64,000 nucleotides of DNA from JAVBMC01 sp031552845 (GCA_031552845.1 JAVBMC010000041.1:19239-83238), one strand, 5' to 3'. Counted from the first letter of the stretch, positions 1 through 8,331 are shown. A program made the numbers and translations. Notes: generated by a model from the sequence alone, not told the origin.

Positions 1-345
1 GGCGTGGACGTTTCCATCACCGGCAACTCCACCAACCCCACACGCTTCCAGCACCCCGTCGCCGGCACCTACAAAAAGGAATGCATCGAGAAAGGCAAAA
101 AGTACTTCTCCGTCGCATCCGGCGGTGGCACCGGCCGCACGCTGCACCCGGACAACATGGCCGCCGGCCCTGCCTCCTACGGCATGACCGACACCATGGG
201 CCGCATGCACTCCGACGCACAATTCGCGGGCTCCAGCTCAGTCCCGGCGCACGTCGAAATGATGGGCTTCCTCGGCATGGGCAACAACCCGATGGTCGGC
301 GCGACCGTCGCCGTTGCAGTCGCCATTGAAGAAGCGTCCAAATAA
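1..345 (+). CDS. GGGtGRT family protein, C-terminal part (5' truncated by window)
   Basis: The open frame runs in from base 1 and stops at 345, so only the last 114 residues are present; the family is about 330 residues long. The family-defining motif GGGTGRT is followed by LHPDNMAAGPASYG and a tail rich in Gly, Met and Ala. The function is not established; the family is conserved in many anaerobes. A perfect intrinsic terminator follows within 30 bases and a DUF6485 gene lies just downstream. Family assignment rests on the motif that names it; no reaction is claimed. Confidence 0.85.
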   Translation, partial: GVDVSITGNSTNPTRFQHPVAGTYKKECIEKGKKYFSVASGGGTGRTLHPDNMAAGPASYGMTDTMGRMHSDAQFAGSSSVPAHVEMMGFLGMGNNPMVGATVAVAVAIEEASK

Positions 346-373
346 ACCATGCGTCCACGACGCGATAACAGAC

Positions 374-407
374 AAAAAGGCGCATGACTCACCTCATGCG
401 CCTTTTT
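374..407 (+). terminator. Intrinsic terminator after the GGGtGRT gene
   Basis: A 14-bp perfect inverted repeat (374-387 with 394-407) has a six-base loop. Its outer arms are A-tract and T-tract, so it could work in both directions. It ends the GGGtGRT transcript. Confidence 0.9.
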
Positions 408-421
408 CATTTAAAAAAGCT

Positions 422-631
422 ATGAACAACGAAACACCCTGCGGTGTCAAATCCGCCGACAAACTCGACTGCCCCTGCACCTACAACTGCGCCTACCACG
501 GCAAATGCTGCCTCTGCATCGCGCGCCACGCACCCAAAGGACAATTCCCCGCCTGCTGCTTCAGCAAAGAAGGCGAAGCCACCTACGACCGCTCCTACGC
601 CCAACTCCGCAAAGACCGCGACCGCGCCTAA
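422..631 (+). CDS. DUF6485 family small cysteine-rich protein
   Basis: This 69-residue protein has eight cysteines, clustered as CPCTYNC, HGKCCLCIARH and PACCF, followed by the acidic/Tyr tail EATYDRS. The pattern fits the DUF6485 family of small, probably metal- or Fe-S-binding cytosolic proteins. There is no signal peptide. The start is the ATG at 422; the longer upstream frame would run through the terminator stem and is unlikely. It lies beside the GGGtGRT gene but behind a strong terminator, so it probably has its own promoter or depends on read-through. The biochemical role is unknown. Confidence 0.75.
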   Translation: MNNETPCGVKSADKLDCPCTYNCAYHGKCCLCIARHAPKGQFPACCFSKEGEATYDRSYAQLRKDRDRA

Positions 632-638
632 CCCCGCA

Positions 639-1829
639 TCAAAACACGCGGCAGAGCAGACCCTTCAAATAATTCCCCTCAGGAAAACTTACCAACTCCG
701 GATGATCCGCCGGCTGTTGCAAGCGCTCCAATATCTGCACCTCGCGCTTAGCATCCGCCGCGGCCTCAGCCACGATCGTGCGGAAAAACTCCGCCGACAC
801 CGCACCCGAACACGAAAACGTCGCCAACACCCCGCCCGCCCGCAGCAGCTTCATCCCCAACACATTAATATCCTTATACCCCCGCGCCGCCTTCATCAAC
901 GCGCCCTTCGAATCCGCAAACTTCGGCGGATCCAACACAATCAAATCAAACTGCCTGCGCGAATCACGGAACCTCCGCAACACATCAAACACATCGCCGA
1001 CGATAAACTCGCTGTTCTCCAAACTACAATGATTCAACAGCGTATTCGCCCTCGCCCTCTCAATCGCCGCCGCCGAAACATCCACCTGCGTCACCTGCGT
1101 CGCACCCCCCGCCAACGCCGCGATGCCGAACCCGCCCGTATAACAAAACGTATTCAACACCTCGCACCCCGGCGCATACCCCGCCACAATCCGCCGGCTC
1201 TCCCGCTGATCCAAATAAAACCCCGTCTTATGCCCCTCGCGCACATCCACGCCAAACCGGCACCCATACTCCCCAATCACAATTTCATCCGGCAACGCGC
1301 CGCTTAACACACCGCACCGCGCCTCCAACCCCTCACGCCGCCGCGCATCCGCATCCGACCGCTCATACACGCAACTGCACGGCACGCACTCCAACAACGC
1401 CGCCACAATCGCATCCCGCCAAAACTCCGCGCCCGCCGACGTCAGCTGACACACCGCCACCCCATCGAACCAATCCACCGTCACCCCCGGCAACCCATCC
1501 GACTCCGCGTTAATCAACCGAAACCCCGACGTCGCCCCCTGCGCAAAAAACGCCGCCCGTGCCCCCACCGCACGAAACACCCGCTCACGAAACCACGCCG
1601 CATTGATCTCCGCCGTGCCCTCACCAAACACCCACATCCGCACACGAATCTGCGACGCCGGCGACCACGCCCCATAACCCAACAAAGCTCCATCCGCCGC
1701 TCGCACCTCCACCGTCGAACCCGCCGCCACATCCGCCCCCGGCTCCTGCGCCACCGCACCCGAAAAAATCCACGGATGCCCTCTCAACACCGAATGCTCC
1801 CGCTTCGGCCGCAAAACAACCTTCAACAT
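639..1829 (-). CDS. rlmI: Class I SAM-dependent rRNA methyltransferase, RlmI-like (PUA + methyltransferase)
   Basis: Product of 396 residues, the usual RlmI length. The N-terminus (LKVVLRPKREHSVLRGHPWIF) is a PUA RNA-binding domain. The C-terminal two thirds is a Rossmann methyltransferase with GGFGIAALAGGA as the SAM loop and LDPPKFADSK as the catalytic-site motif typical of 5-methylcytosine/RlmI-type enzymes. It probably methylates a 23S rRNA cytosine; the target base is inferred from family. The start at 1829 is one base after the stop of the SIMPL gene, implying an operon with translational coupling; a longer in-frame start at 1847 overlaps that gene. Strand composition is strongly C-rich on the plus strand. 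Confidence 0.88.
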   Translation of the reverse strand: MLKVVLRPKREHSVLRGHPWIFSGAVAQEPGADVAAGSTVEVRAADGALLGYGAWSPASQIRVRMWVFGEGTAEINAAWFRERVFRAVGARAAFFAQGATSGFRLINAESDGLPGVTVDWFDGVAVCQLTSAGAEFWRDAIVAALLECVPCSCVYERSDADARRREGLEARCGVLSGALPDEIVIGEYGCRFGVDVREGHKTGFYLDQRESRRIVAGYAPGCEVLNTFCYTGGFGIAALAGGATQVTQVDVSAAAIERARANTLLNHCSLENSEFIVGDVFDVLRRFRDSRRQFDLIVLDPPKFADSKGALMKAARGYKDINVLGMKLLRAGGVLATFSCSGAVSAEFFRTIVAEAAADAKREVQILERLQQPADHPELVSFPEGNYLKGLLCRVF

Positions 1830-1830
1830 A

Positions 1831-2562
1831 TTACTTCCCCACCGCATATTCCAACGTCACCACCGCCCTCACCGTCTTCTCAATCGCCGACGTATCATAC
1901 ACCCCATAATCATCCGTCTCCGAAGAGTTCCGCTTCGTAATCTGAAACACCCCCTGCCGCGCCGCCGTCAGCTCACCCACCTTACCCTGACCATTCGCCG
2001 CCAAAATCCGCGCACGCTCCAAACCATCCGCCGTCGCCGCCTTCAACAAATCCTTCTTTACCGCATCCAAGTCCGACACAAAAAACCGCGGCCCCGACAC
2101 CTCCACCAACACCCCATACCTCAACAACCCCGCCAACTCCCGCGCCGCACGCTTCACCAACTCCACATCCGTCGACGACACCTCCGCCCGCCACGACACC
2201 TCAAACCCATCCGCCTCACTCGTCAACCTCCCCTCAGCATCCCGCTTAAACACCGTCGACGCCGCAAAGCCCTCCTCCTCGATACACGCCGGCACCACCC
2301 CCAACTCCGCCAGCTTCTCCAACACCATCATCGACTGCTGCTTCACCACCGCAAACCCATTCGTCTGCGACGCCGCCCGCACCGACACGCCACACCCAAA
2401 CACACCCACATCCGCCGACACATCCGCCTGCGCCGTCCCCTTCACCACAATACACTTCTCCTGCCGCACCCGCAGGAAAAACTTCGACACCACCGCCGAC
2501 GACACCACCAACCCAATAGCCAACACCAACGCCAATCCCGAAAACTTAAACACATCCTTCAT
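1831..2562 (-). CDS. SIMPL domain (DUF541) membrane-anchored protein
   Basis: Product of 243 residues. A single N-terminal hydrophobic segment (about residues 8-28) is a signal anchor; the rest is a periplasmic SIMPL/DUF541 domain, starting VVKGTAQADVSADVGVFG and ending with the typical V(R)AVVTLEYAV strand. Family members oligomerise in the envelope; their molecular role is poorly defined. The ATG at 2562 is preceded by a good ribosome-binding site (GGGAGGTG), which decides it over an upstream in-frame start at 2589. It is first in a two-gene minus-strand operon with the RlmI-like gene. Confidence 0.85.
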   Translation of the reverse strand: MKDVFKFSGLALVLAIGLVVSSAVVSKFFLRVRQEKCIVVKGTAQADVSADVGVFGCGVSVRAASQTNGFAVVKQQSMMVLEKLAELGVVPACIEEEGFAASTVFKRDAEGRLTSEADGFEVSWRAEVSSTDVELVKRAARELAGLLRYGVLVEVSGPRFFVSDLDAVKKDLLKAATADGLERARILAANGQGKVGELTAARQGVFQITKRNSSETDDYGVYDTSAIEKTVRAVVTLEYAVGK

Positions 2563-2677
2563 ACACACCTCCCAAAAATAAAACGCCAATGATACACCCC
2601 ACCCACCTCAAAATCAAGCACATTCACCCACACTCCCTCCGTCACTTCACAAACCCGCCCCGCAGCACATTCTAACA

Positions 2678-2706
2678 TTGCATTTCCCGCCCCTGACTGC
2701 GATAAT
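2678..2706 (+). promoter_or_regulatory. Sigma-70 type promoter for the cyclase gene
   Basis: TTGCAT (2678-2683), a 17-base spacer and GATAAT (2701-2706) sit 27 bases upstream of the ATG at 2733. The same -35 hexamer and spacing appear at recA. Confidence 0.6.
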
Positions 2707-2732
2707 ACCCGCATAACAAAAGGAACCCCGCC

Positions 2733-3296
2733 ATGTGGATCGACCTCACCCTCCCCATCACCCCCAGCATGATCACCTCCGCGCAGAGCAACGAACAAAA
2801 AGCGCTCACGGGGCACCTTGGCACCCACTTTGACGTCATGAACAAAGTCTTCCCCCTCGACTACCTCGAACGCCCCGGCATCATCTTCGACGTCAGCCAC
2901 GCCGCCCCACGCGATATCGACCTCGCCGACATCAACCTCGACCAAATCCAACCCGGCATGTTCGTCGCCATCTACACCGGCTACATCGAACACGAACCCT
3001 ACGGCACCCCCGCCTATTTCCAACATCATCCCCAACTCAGCCACCAACTCATCAACGCTCTGCTCGACAAACAAGTCGCCATCATCGCCATCGACTGCGC
3101 TGGCATCCGCCGCGGTTCCGAACACACCCCCACCGACCAAATCTGCGCCGACCGCAATGTCTTCATCGTCGAGAACATCTGCAACCTCCGCCCCCTCCTC
3201 GACGCCGGCGCCCCCTTCACCGCCCACACTTACCCCCTCAACCAAACCCAAGCCACCGGCCTCCCCTGCCGCGTCGTCGCCGAATTCCCCGACTAA
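2733..3296 (+). CDS. Cyclase family protein (kynurenine formamidase-like metal hydrolase)
   Basis: Product of 187 residues. The diagnostic metal-binding motif HLGTHFD (residues 28-34, consensus HxGTHxD) and later IDCAGIRR place it in the cyclase / kynurenine formamidase-like family. These are cytosolic Zn or Mn hydrolases of amides or cyclic substrates. Substrate cannot be told from sequence, and no tryptophan-catabolism genes are adjacent, so formamidase activity should not be assumed. A ribosome-binding site (AAAAGGA) and a sigma-70-type promoter lie just upstream. It is monocistronic, followed by nearly 500 bp of repeats. Confidence 0.85.
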   Translation: MWIDLTLPITPSMITSAQSNEQKALTGHLGTHFDVMNKVFPLDYLERPGIIFDVSHAAPRDIDLADINLDQIQPGMFVAIYTGYIEHEPYGTPAYFQHHPQLSHQLINALLDKQVAIIAIDCAGIRRGSEHTPTDQICADRNVFIVENICNLRPLLDAGAPFTAHTYPLNQTQATGLPCRVVAEFPD

Positions 3297-3339
3297 TACA
3301 CGCCTATTTGACACACTTTTACCCCTTGAGTGCCGGACT

Positions 3340-3475
3340 CTTCAAAAAGCGCCATATTTAATTTGTACCACACGGGCAGCACAAAAGTTCCACACGGGCA
3401 AAACATTTGTACCACACGTGTAAGACAAAACTCTTGCCCGTGTAACACAAATGTTTTACTCGAGTAGCAGAACGT
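3340..3475. repeat. Tandem array of about five ~22-bp units with TTACACGTGTAA-like cores
   Basis: Units of 20-25 bp repeat here with cores such as ACCACACGGGCA, ACCACACGTGTA, TTGCCCGTGTAA and TTACTCGAGTA. Cores are perfect or near palindromes; the linkers are A-rich (ACAAAAG, ACAAATG). A second array with the same core type lies at 7.8 kb. No coding potential is visible. Confidence 0.6.
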
Positions 3476-3477
3476 TC

Positions 3478-3720
3478 ACATTCAGCACATCACCTCCACC
3501 GCGCCTCCGCGTGAAATCCTCATCCTCTTATGCGCGTCAGCAGGTAGGGCAACTTTCGCCGAAAGTGCCGCACCGCGTTTAGCCCATCCTGTCCATTTCT
3601 TCCCTTCTCTCCGCGCCTCCGCGTCTCCGCGTGAGATCCCCACCCTCCTGTACGCGTCAGCCGCCCCACTTATTACCTATTACTTCGCCTCTTCTCTCCG
3701 CGTGAGCTTCATACGCCCTG
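3478..3720. repeat. Composite of dispersed intergenic repeat modules
   Basis: Contains three copies of a CTCCGCG-rich module ending CTCCGCGTGAG, one copy of the GGTAGGGC...TCGCCGAAA...CGCACCGCGTTTAGCC module, and a run of the heptamer TTATTAC. All three recur elsewhere in the window. Nothing gene-like is present between 3297 and 3793. Confidence 0.75.
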
Positions 3721-3793
3721 AGACAATCATCCAATCCCCGCTTCCACTACTTTGCACTCGACACCCCCCCTTCCCTACGTTATACTCCCTGCC

Positions 3794-5179
3794 ATGCAAA
3801 CCACGCCCGATCTCAACCGCCACGAAAAACCCATCGCCGCCATCGCAACCGCATCCGGCCCCGCCGGTGTAGCCATCGTCCGCGTATCGGGCGAAGGCGC
3901 CCTCGACCTCCTCCCCCGACTCACCGACTCCCCCCTTCCCGACCCCGCGCAACGCCGTCACACTCACGCACGCATCCACCACCCTGATACCCGCGAAAGC
4001 CTCGACGACGTCCTCATCCTCACTTTCCGCGCCCCCCACAGCTACACCGGCGAAGACGCCTTCGAGATCCAATGCCACGGCGGTGCCCGCACTCCGCACC
4101 GAATTCTCAACGCCATCCTCGCCGCAGGCGCCCGCCCCGCACAGCCCGGAGAGTTCACCCGCCGCGCCTTTCTCAATGGCCGCCTCGACCTCACCCAGGC
4201 CGAAGCCGTCGCCGACCTCATCCACGCCCAAAGCGACCGCGCCGCCCAAGCCGCACGCGCCCAACTCGACGGCGCCCTAGGCCGACGCATCGCCTCCGCT
4301 TACGACACCCTCGCCGATTGGGCAGCCGACATCGAACACGCCCTCGACTTTGAAGACGGCGAACTCCCCGCCGACTTCCACCCCACCCTCCTCCAGCGCG
4401 CCAAAGACCTCTCCGCCCTCCTGCGTCCCCTGCTTGACACCCGCCGCGCCGGCCACCTCCTGCGCGAAGGCGCCCTCGCCGTCATCTGCGGCAAACCCAA
4501 CGCCGGCAAATCCACCCTCTTCAATACCCTCCTCGGCCGCCGCCGCGCCATCGTCAACGCCCAAGCCGGCACCACCCGCGACGCCCTCGAGGAACACCTC
4601 ACCATCAACGGCCACCTTTTACGCCTCACCGACACCGCCGGCTTGCGCGACGCCTTATGCGACATTGAACGCGAAGGCATCGCCCTCGCCCACGACCTCA
4701 TCAACCGCGCCGACATCATCCTTTATATACTCGACGCCTCCGTCCCTCTTGATCCCGCCGAACGCGCCCACATCGCCGCCCTCCCCGCCGAACGCCTCCT
4801 CATCATCCAAAACAAGACCGACCTCCTCCCCGCCGATACCGCCCCCCTATTCCCGAACGCCCTCCCCCTCTCCCTGCGCGACACCGCCGCCATCAACCAC
4901 GCCATCCCCCTGCTCCACGCCGCGCTCCAAAACCTCCTCGACGCCCAAGCCCCTGCCCTCAGCGAAACCACCGTCGCCGAACGCCACTACCAAGAGCTCG
5001 AAACCGCCTGCGCCCAGCTCGATGCCGCCCAAACAGTCCTCTCCGCAGGCCCCGACAACCTCGTTCCCGCTGCCGAACATGCTCGCGACGCCGCCGAAGC
5101 CCTTGGCCGCATTATCGGCCGCACCTACTCCGACGATCTGCTCGACCGCGTCTTCTCCCGCTTCTGTGTTGGCAAATAA
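3794..5179 (+). CDS. mnmE: tRNA modification GTPase MnmE
   Basis: Product of 461 residues, normal for MnmE. With MnmG it installs the (carboxymethyl)aminomethyl group on U34 of certain tRNAs. The N-terminal formyl-THF-binding domain starts IAAIATASGPAGVAIVRVSG. The G domain shows the P-loop GKPNAGKSTLFN (about residue 233), GTTRD (G2), DTAGL (G3) and NKTD (G4). The C-terminus is FCVGK, keeping the catalytic-type Cys of the CxGK motif. The ATG at 3794 matches the usual family N-terminus; the in-frame start at 3752 would add an unrelated leader. It converges on mnmG, with an AT-rich gap between. Confidence 0.97.
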   Translation: MQTTPDLNRHEKPIAAIATASGPAGVAIVRVSGEGALDLLPRLTDSPLPDPAQRRHTHARIHHPDTRESLDDVLILTFRAPHSYTGEDAFEIQCHGGARTPHRILNAILAAGARPAQPGEFTRRAFLNGRLDLTQAEAVADLIHAQSDRAAQAARAQLDGALGRRIASAYDTLADWAADIEHALDFEDGELPADFHPTLLQRAKDLSALLRPLLDTRRAGHLLREGALAVICGKPNAGKSTLFNTLLGRRRAIVNAQAGTTRDALEEHLTINGHLLRLTDTAGLRDALCDIEREGIALAHDLINRADIILYILDASVPLDPAERAHIAALPAERLLIIQNKTDLLPADTAPLFPNALPLSLRDTAAINHAIPLLHAALQNLLDAQAPALSETTVAERHYQELETACAQLDAAQTVLSAGPDNLVPAAEHARDAAEALGRIIGRTYSDDLLDRVFSRFCVGK

Positions 5180-5423
5180 ACACTGCAAATAAAGCTTTTA
5201 TAAGGACTTATGAGCAACATTAACAAGATAAGTCGATAACCTGTTAATAACTCTCCCGTCAAAACTAACAAAAATACAGGGGTTTTTCAATATACAGCAA
5301 ATAACTCGTTGATTAATAATATATTATTAGTAACATTCTAAAAACGCAAGCCATATTGCACTTTTTTCTTGCTCACAATGCGCTTGTTGACAAATCTACC
5401 GCCAAGACGCTTTGCAAGCCCAA
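5180..5423. other. AT-rich intergenic region between convergent mnmE and mnmG
   Basis: This 244-bp gap needs no promoters because both genes point into it, yet it is far more AT-rich than its surroundings. It holds a 16-bp A/T palindrome (5314-5329) and DnaA-box-like words (TGTTAATAA; GTCGATAAC, the latter also seen upstream of dnaN). No GC-rich intrinsic terminator is visible. It may be an origin-linked or nucleoid-protein site, but this is only suggestive. Confidence 0.4.
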
Positions 5424-7487
5424 TCAGCCCGGATTATGGCCTTTTTTAATAACAAGGCTCAATACCGCAATATCTGCCGGGTTTACCCCCGGAATCCGCC
5501 CCGCCTGCGCCAGATTCTCAGGCTTCACGCGGCTCAACTTCTCTCGCGACTCATATCTGAGCGCCGGAATCTTCCAATAGTCCAACCAAGCCGGAATCTT
5601 CTCATTTTCTGCCGCTTTAGCCCGCTGTGCCGCCCGCTCCTCCTGCTCAATATAACCGCGGTAATGCACTTCGATCTCCAAAGCCTCCGTCATCTCCGCG
5701 GTCGGCTCCTCGCGCCCTTCCCCGCCAAACGCCTCCGGCACCATCGCCGCCAAATCAGCATACCGCACTTCCGGCCGCGCCAAGATCGACTCCAAAGGCT
5801 GACCCTGATAACGAATAGATGCCAACCGCTCCCGCTCCGATTTCAGCCAAGCAATCTCCCGCGCCGTCTCCTGCAGCAACCCAGGCACCTGCAACCCAAT
5901 CCACGCCGCCGCATCAAACAACCGCCGCCGCGTATTATCCTGCCGCAAGATCAACCGCCGCTCCGCCCGCGAAGTGAACATCCGATACGGCTCATTCGTC
6001 CCCTTCGTCACCAAATCATCAATCATCACCCCGATATACGCCTCTTGACGGCTCAACACCAGCCCTGGCCGCCCTTGCACCTTACAAGCCGCATTGATTC
6101 CCGCCATCAACCCCTGCGCCGCCGCCTCTTCATATCCCGTCGTGCCATTCACCTGCCCGGCAAAATACAGATTCGGCACGGTTTTACACGCCAACGAGTG
6201 ATCCAATCCCCGCGCATCGATACAATCATACTCAATTGCATACCCCGGCGCCGCAAACTCCGCCCGCTCCAACCCCACCACCGTCCGCACAAACGCCAGC
6301 TGCACATCCGCCGGCAGACAGTTCGACAGTCCATTCGGATACATCCACGGACAATCCGCCCCCTCCGGCTCCAACACCACATGATGCTGATCCTTATCGC
6401 CGAACTTCATGATCTTATCTTCAATCGACGGACAATACCGCACCCCAGTCCCCACAATCGTGCCATTATACATCGCCGACCTAGCGATATTCTCACGGAT
6501 AATCCGATGCGTTTCAGCATTCGTATACGTAAACCAACACGGTTCCTGCACCATTCCCGGCGCCCAAGGAGCCAAAAACGCCTCTTTTGCCCCCTCAGAT
6601 GTTCCACGTGGAACACTTTTAGCGCCACACGGGCTCGATTCCCGTGATCCATGCTCCTCAATATCTGTTAAATGCGTGGCATAAAAGTGGTCATTGTTCC
6701 ACGTGGAACATTCTGAAACACCTACTTCACCGTCCGCTCTACCTGCATAACGTGCCCCAACAACCTCCAAATCAAGCCTGCCGGACAGCAATTGCCGTCC
6801 GAGCTGCGAGAATACAGGCAACGGGCTGTCGCTTCCTTGCGGTTCCAGCGTGTCCCAATTGATGCTTTCTTTCCAGATTCGCGGCGGCGTGCCGGTCTTC
6901 AGGCGAAATATCTCCACACCGGACTCTGACAGACTCTGCGACAGCGTCTCATTGGCCGGGCGCAGATCGCCACCGCCTGTCAGGGTTTTCGGTCCTACAA
7001 ATATCCGTCCCTTGAGTGCTGTGCCGGCTGTTATGATGACTGTCTTAGCGGAAATATCGCCGTGGCGTTCTGTTTTAACGCCGCGCACGCTGCTGGGAGT
7101 GTCAAAGAGCAGGGCGGTTGCGTTATCTTCGATGATGGTCAGGTTGGGAATGGTCTTGGCTACGCGTCCTAAACGGCGGGCATACTGCTGCTTGTCGCAC
7201 TGAACCCGTGTGGCTTGCACAGCCGGACCGCGGCTGGCGTTTAAAATACGGTATTGCAGCCCGGTAAAGTCGGCATTGATGCCCATTTCGCCGCCCAGCG
7301 CATCGATTTCGTGCACTAGGTGGGACTTTGCCAGTCCGCCGATGGCAGGATTGCAGGGCATCAGCCCCAAAGCATCCGCCCGAACTGTCACGAGTATTGT
7401 CCGGCAGCCCATCCGTGCTGCGGCAAACGCCGCCTCAACCCCGGCATGCCCGCCGCCCACAACTACCACATCTGCATCAAAATCCAT
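5424..7487 (-). CDS. mnmG: tRNA modification FAD enzyme MnmG with a ~65-residue insertion
   Basis: Partner of MnmE in tRNA U34 modification. The FAD dinucleotide-binding motif VVGGGHAGVEAAFAAARMG is at the N-terminus, CNPAIGGLAKSHLVHEIDALGG follows, and YCPSIEDKIMKF is in the middle; the C-terminal MnmE-binding helices end normally. The product is 687 residues against about 620-630 usual. The excess lies at about residues 245-315, between PVFSQLGR and CWFTYTNAETH, has low-complexity composition, and contains two perfect 16-bp parS palindromes read in different frames. The ATG at 7487 gives the family N-terminus; an in-frame start at 7511 is less likely. Plus-strand composition flips from C-rich to G-rich inside this gene. 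Confidence 0.97.
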   Translation of the reverse strand: MDFDADVVVVGGGHAGVEAAFAAARMGCRTILVTVRADALGLMPCNPAIGGLAKSHLVHEIDALGGEMGINADFTGLQYRILNASRGPAVQATRVQCDKQQYARRLGRVAKTIPNLTIIEDNATALLFDTPSSVRGVKTERHGDISAKTVIITAGTALKGRIFVGPKTLTGGGDLRPANETLSQSLSESGVEIFRLKTGTPPRIWKESINWDTLEPQGSDSPLPVFSQLGRQLLSGRLDLEVVGARYAGRADGEVGVSECSTWNNDHFYATHLTDIEEHGSRESSPCGAKSVPRGTSEGAKEAFLAPWAPGMVQEPCWFTYTNAETHRIIRENIARSAMYNGTIVGTGVRYCPSIEDKIMKFGDKDQHHVVLEPEGADCPWMYPNGLSNCLPADVQLAFVRTVVGLERAEFAAPGYAIEYDCIDARGLDHSLACKTVPNLYFAGQVNGTTGYEEAAAQGLMAGINAACKVQGRPGLVLSRQEAYIGVMIDDLVTKGTNEPYRMFTSRAERRLILRQDNTRRRLFDAAAWIGLQVPGLLQETAREIAWLKSERERLASIRYQGQPLESILARPEVRYADLAAMVPEAFGGEGREEPTAEMTEALEIEVHYRGYIEQEERAAQRAKAAENEKIPAWLDYWKIPALRYESREKLSRVKPENLAQAGRIPGVNPADIAVLSLVIKKGHNPG
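6600..6615. promoter_or_regulatory. parS-like centromere site 1
   Basis: TGTTCCACGTGGAACA is a perfect 16-bp palindrome and matches the bacterial parS consensus bound by ParB. It lies inside mnmG and is read as SVPRGTS in that frame. Confidence 0.8.
6695..6710. promoter_or_regulatory. parS-like centromere site 2
   Basis: This is an identical 16-bp palindrome 95 bp from the first. It is read in a different codon phase (CSTWN), so identity is kept at DNA level, not protein level. A CACGGG/CCCGTG inverted repeat lies between the two sites. Confidence 0.8.
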
Positions 7488-7597
7488 TTTCTCTATTTCC
7501 GTCCTACACACGTATCAATCACCCTTAACAACGCACGCTCAACCTAGCCCCCGACAACCCCTATTCATCCACCATTTTGTACTTGAGGGCAGGGCAG

Positions 7598-7700
7598 TTG
7601 CATCCTCTCCGCGACTCTGCGTCTCCGCGTGAACCCTCTCCACCACTCGTGCGCGTCAGCTTTTCCACTTATTACCTATTACTTCTTACTTATTACTTCG
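7598..7700. repeat. Dispersed repeat modules (CTCCGCG type plus TTATTAC heptamers)
   Basis: A CTCCGCGACTCTGCGTCTCC-type block is followed by GCGCGTCAGC and about five near-tandem heptamers of the TTATTAC type. The same order is seen at 58.4 kb. Nothing gene-like is visible in the mnmG-recA gap outside repeats. Confidence 0.7.
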
Positions 7701-7789
7701 CCCGTGCAGTATGCCCCAAACACCGCCGGAAATCAAGCCAAAAGCCTATAATAAGGTACTGATTGAAGCACGGGCGAGGGCAGGGTGAG

Positions 7790-7915
7790 TCTCGGGGTGA
7801 TTATACCCCTATACTCAGCTTTGATTATACGTGTAAGTCATTCTTGGTTACAGGCGTAAGTCATTTTTGGTTACAGGTGTAATCGTGCGCGATTACGCCC
7901 GTGATCGTGGGCAGG
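7790..7915. repeat. Tandem array of ~22-bp units with TTAC-N4-GTAA palindromic cores
   Basis: Consecutive cores TTATACGTGTAA (from 7824), TTACAGGCGTAA, TTACAGGTGTAA and TTACGCCCGTGA are spaced about 22-23 bp. The linker GTCATTCTTGG / GTCATTTTTGG is conserved between the first two. A degenerate unit precedes them. It resembles a multi-site binding array and is related to the one at 3.34-3.47 kb. Confidence 0.65.
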
Positions 7916-8024
7916 CTGGGTGTGCATTGTGTTTTGTTATGCGACTAATATGCACAACCCGTTGATTGTTAGCGGATTGGACTGATCTGTCAGATCTGAC
8001 GGATCATGTGGGGGAGGGTGCTGC

Positions 8025-8300
8025 TGGGAGTGCCGGCGTCCTCGCCGGCATTGTGTGTGTTGTATGTGTACGTTAGCGGGTAGGGCTGACGCGATAATTG
8101 CCGGCGGGGACGCCGGCGCTCCCAGGGGGAGGGGGTGTCGAGGAAATCGAAGACGTCGGGGAAGTCGCGCAGGGGGGGTGTCCCTCTACCTTTGGGAGAG
8201 GGGTTGGGGTGAGGGGGTGCGTAGCACGCTACTTATTACCTATCACCTATTACTTATTACTTCCCGCCCGCCAAGGGGCGAGCGGGGGGAGGGGGTTTTT
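8025..8300. repeat. Dispersed repeats upstream of recA (CTGGGAGYGCCGGCG type plus heptamers)
   Basis: Two copies in opposite orientation of a module reading CTGGGAGTGCCGGCGTCC are followed by CTCGCCGGCATTGTGTG. Then comes a TTATTAC-type heptamer run. Related modules are at 57.4, 59.5 and 61.1 kb. Short open frames here are translations of repeats. Confidence 0.65.
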
Positions 8301-8302
8301 GG

Positions 8303-8331
8303 TTGCATGATTGGAGCGGTTGTGGCATAAT
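8303..8331 (+). promoter_or_regulatory. recA promoter
   Basis: TTGCAT (8303-8308), a 17-base spacer and CATAAT (8326-8331) end 51 bases before the recA ATG. No convincing LexA/SOS palindrome of the common bacterial types was found overlapping it. Confidence 0.6.

Noticed and set aside
444..1307. Long plus-strand open frame (287 residues) opposite the RlmI-like gene
   Set aside because: Arg/Pro/His-rich translation typical of the antisense of a GC-rich gene; the minus-strand gene has clear domains.
5412..6647. 411-residue plus-strand frame opposite mnmG
   Set aside because: Antisense shadow; low-complexity basic composition, no ribosome-binding site, MnmG motifs on the other strand.
8055..8330. 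Short plus-strand frames (70-91 residues) before recA
   Set aside because: They are translations of the CTGGGAG and heptamer repeats.
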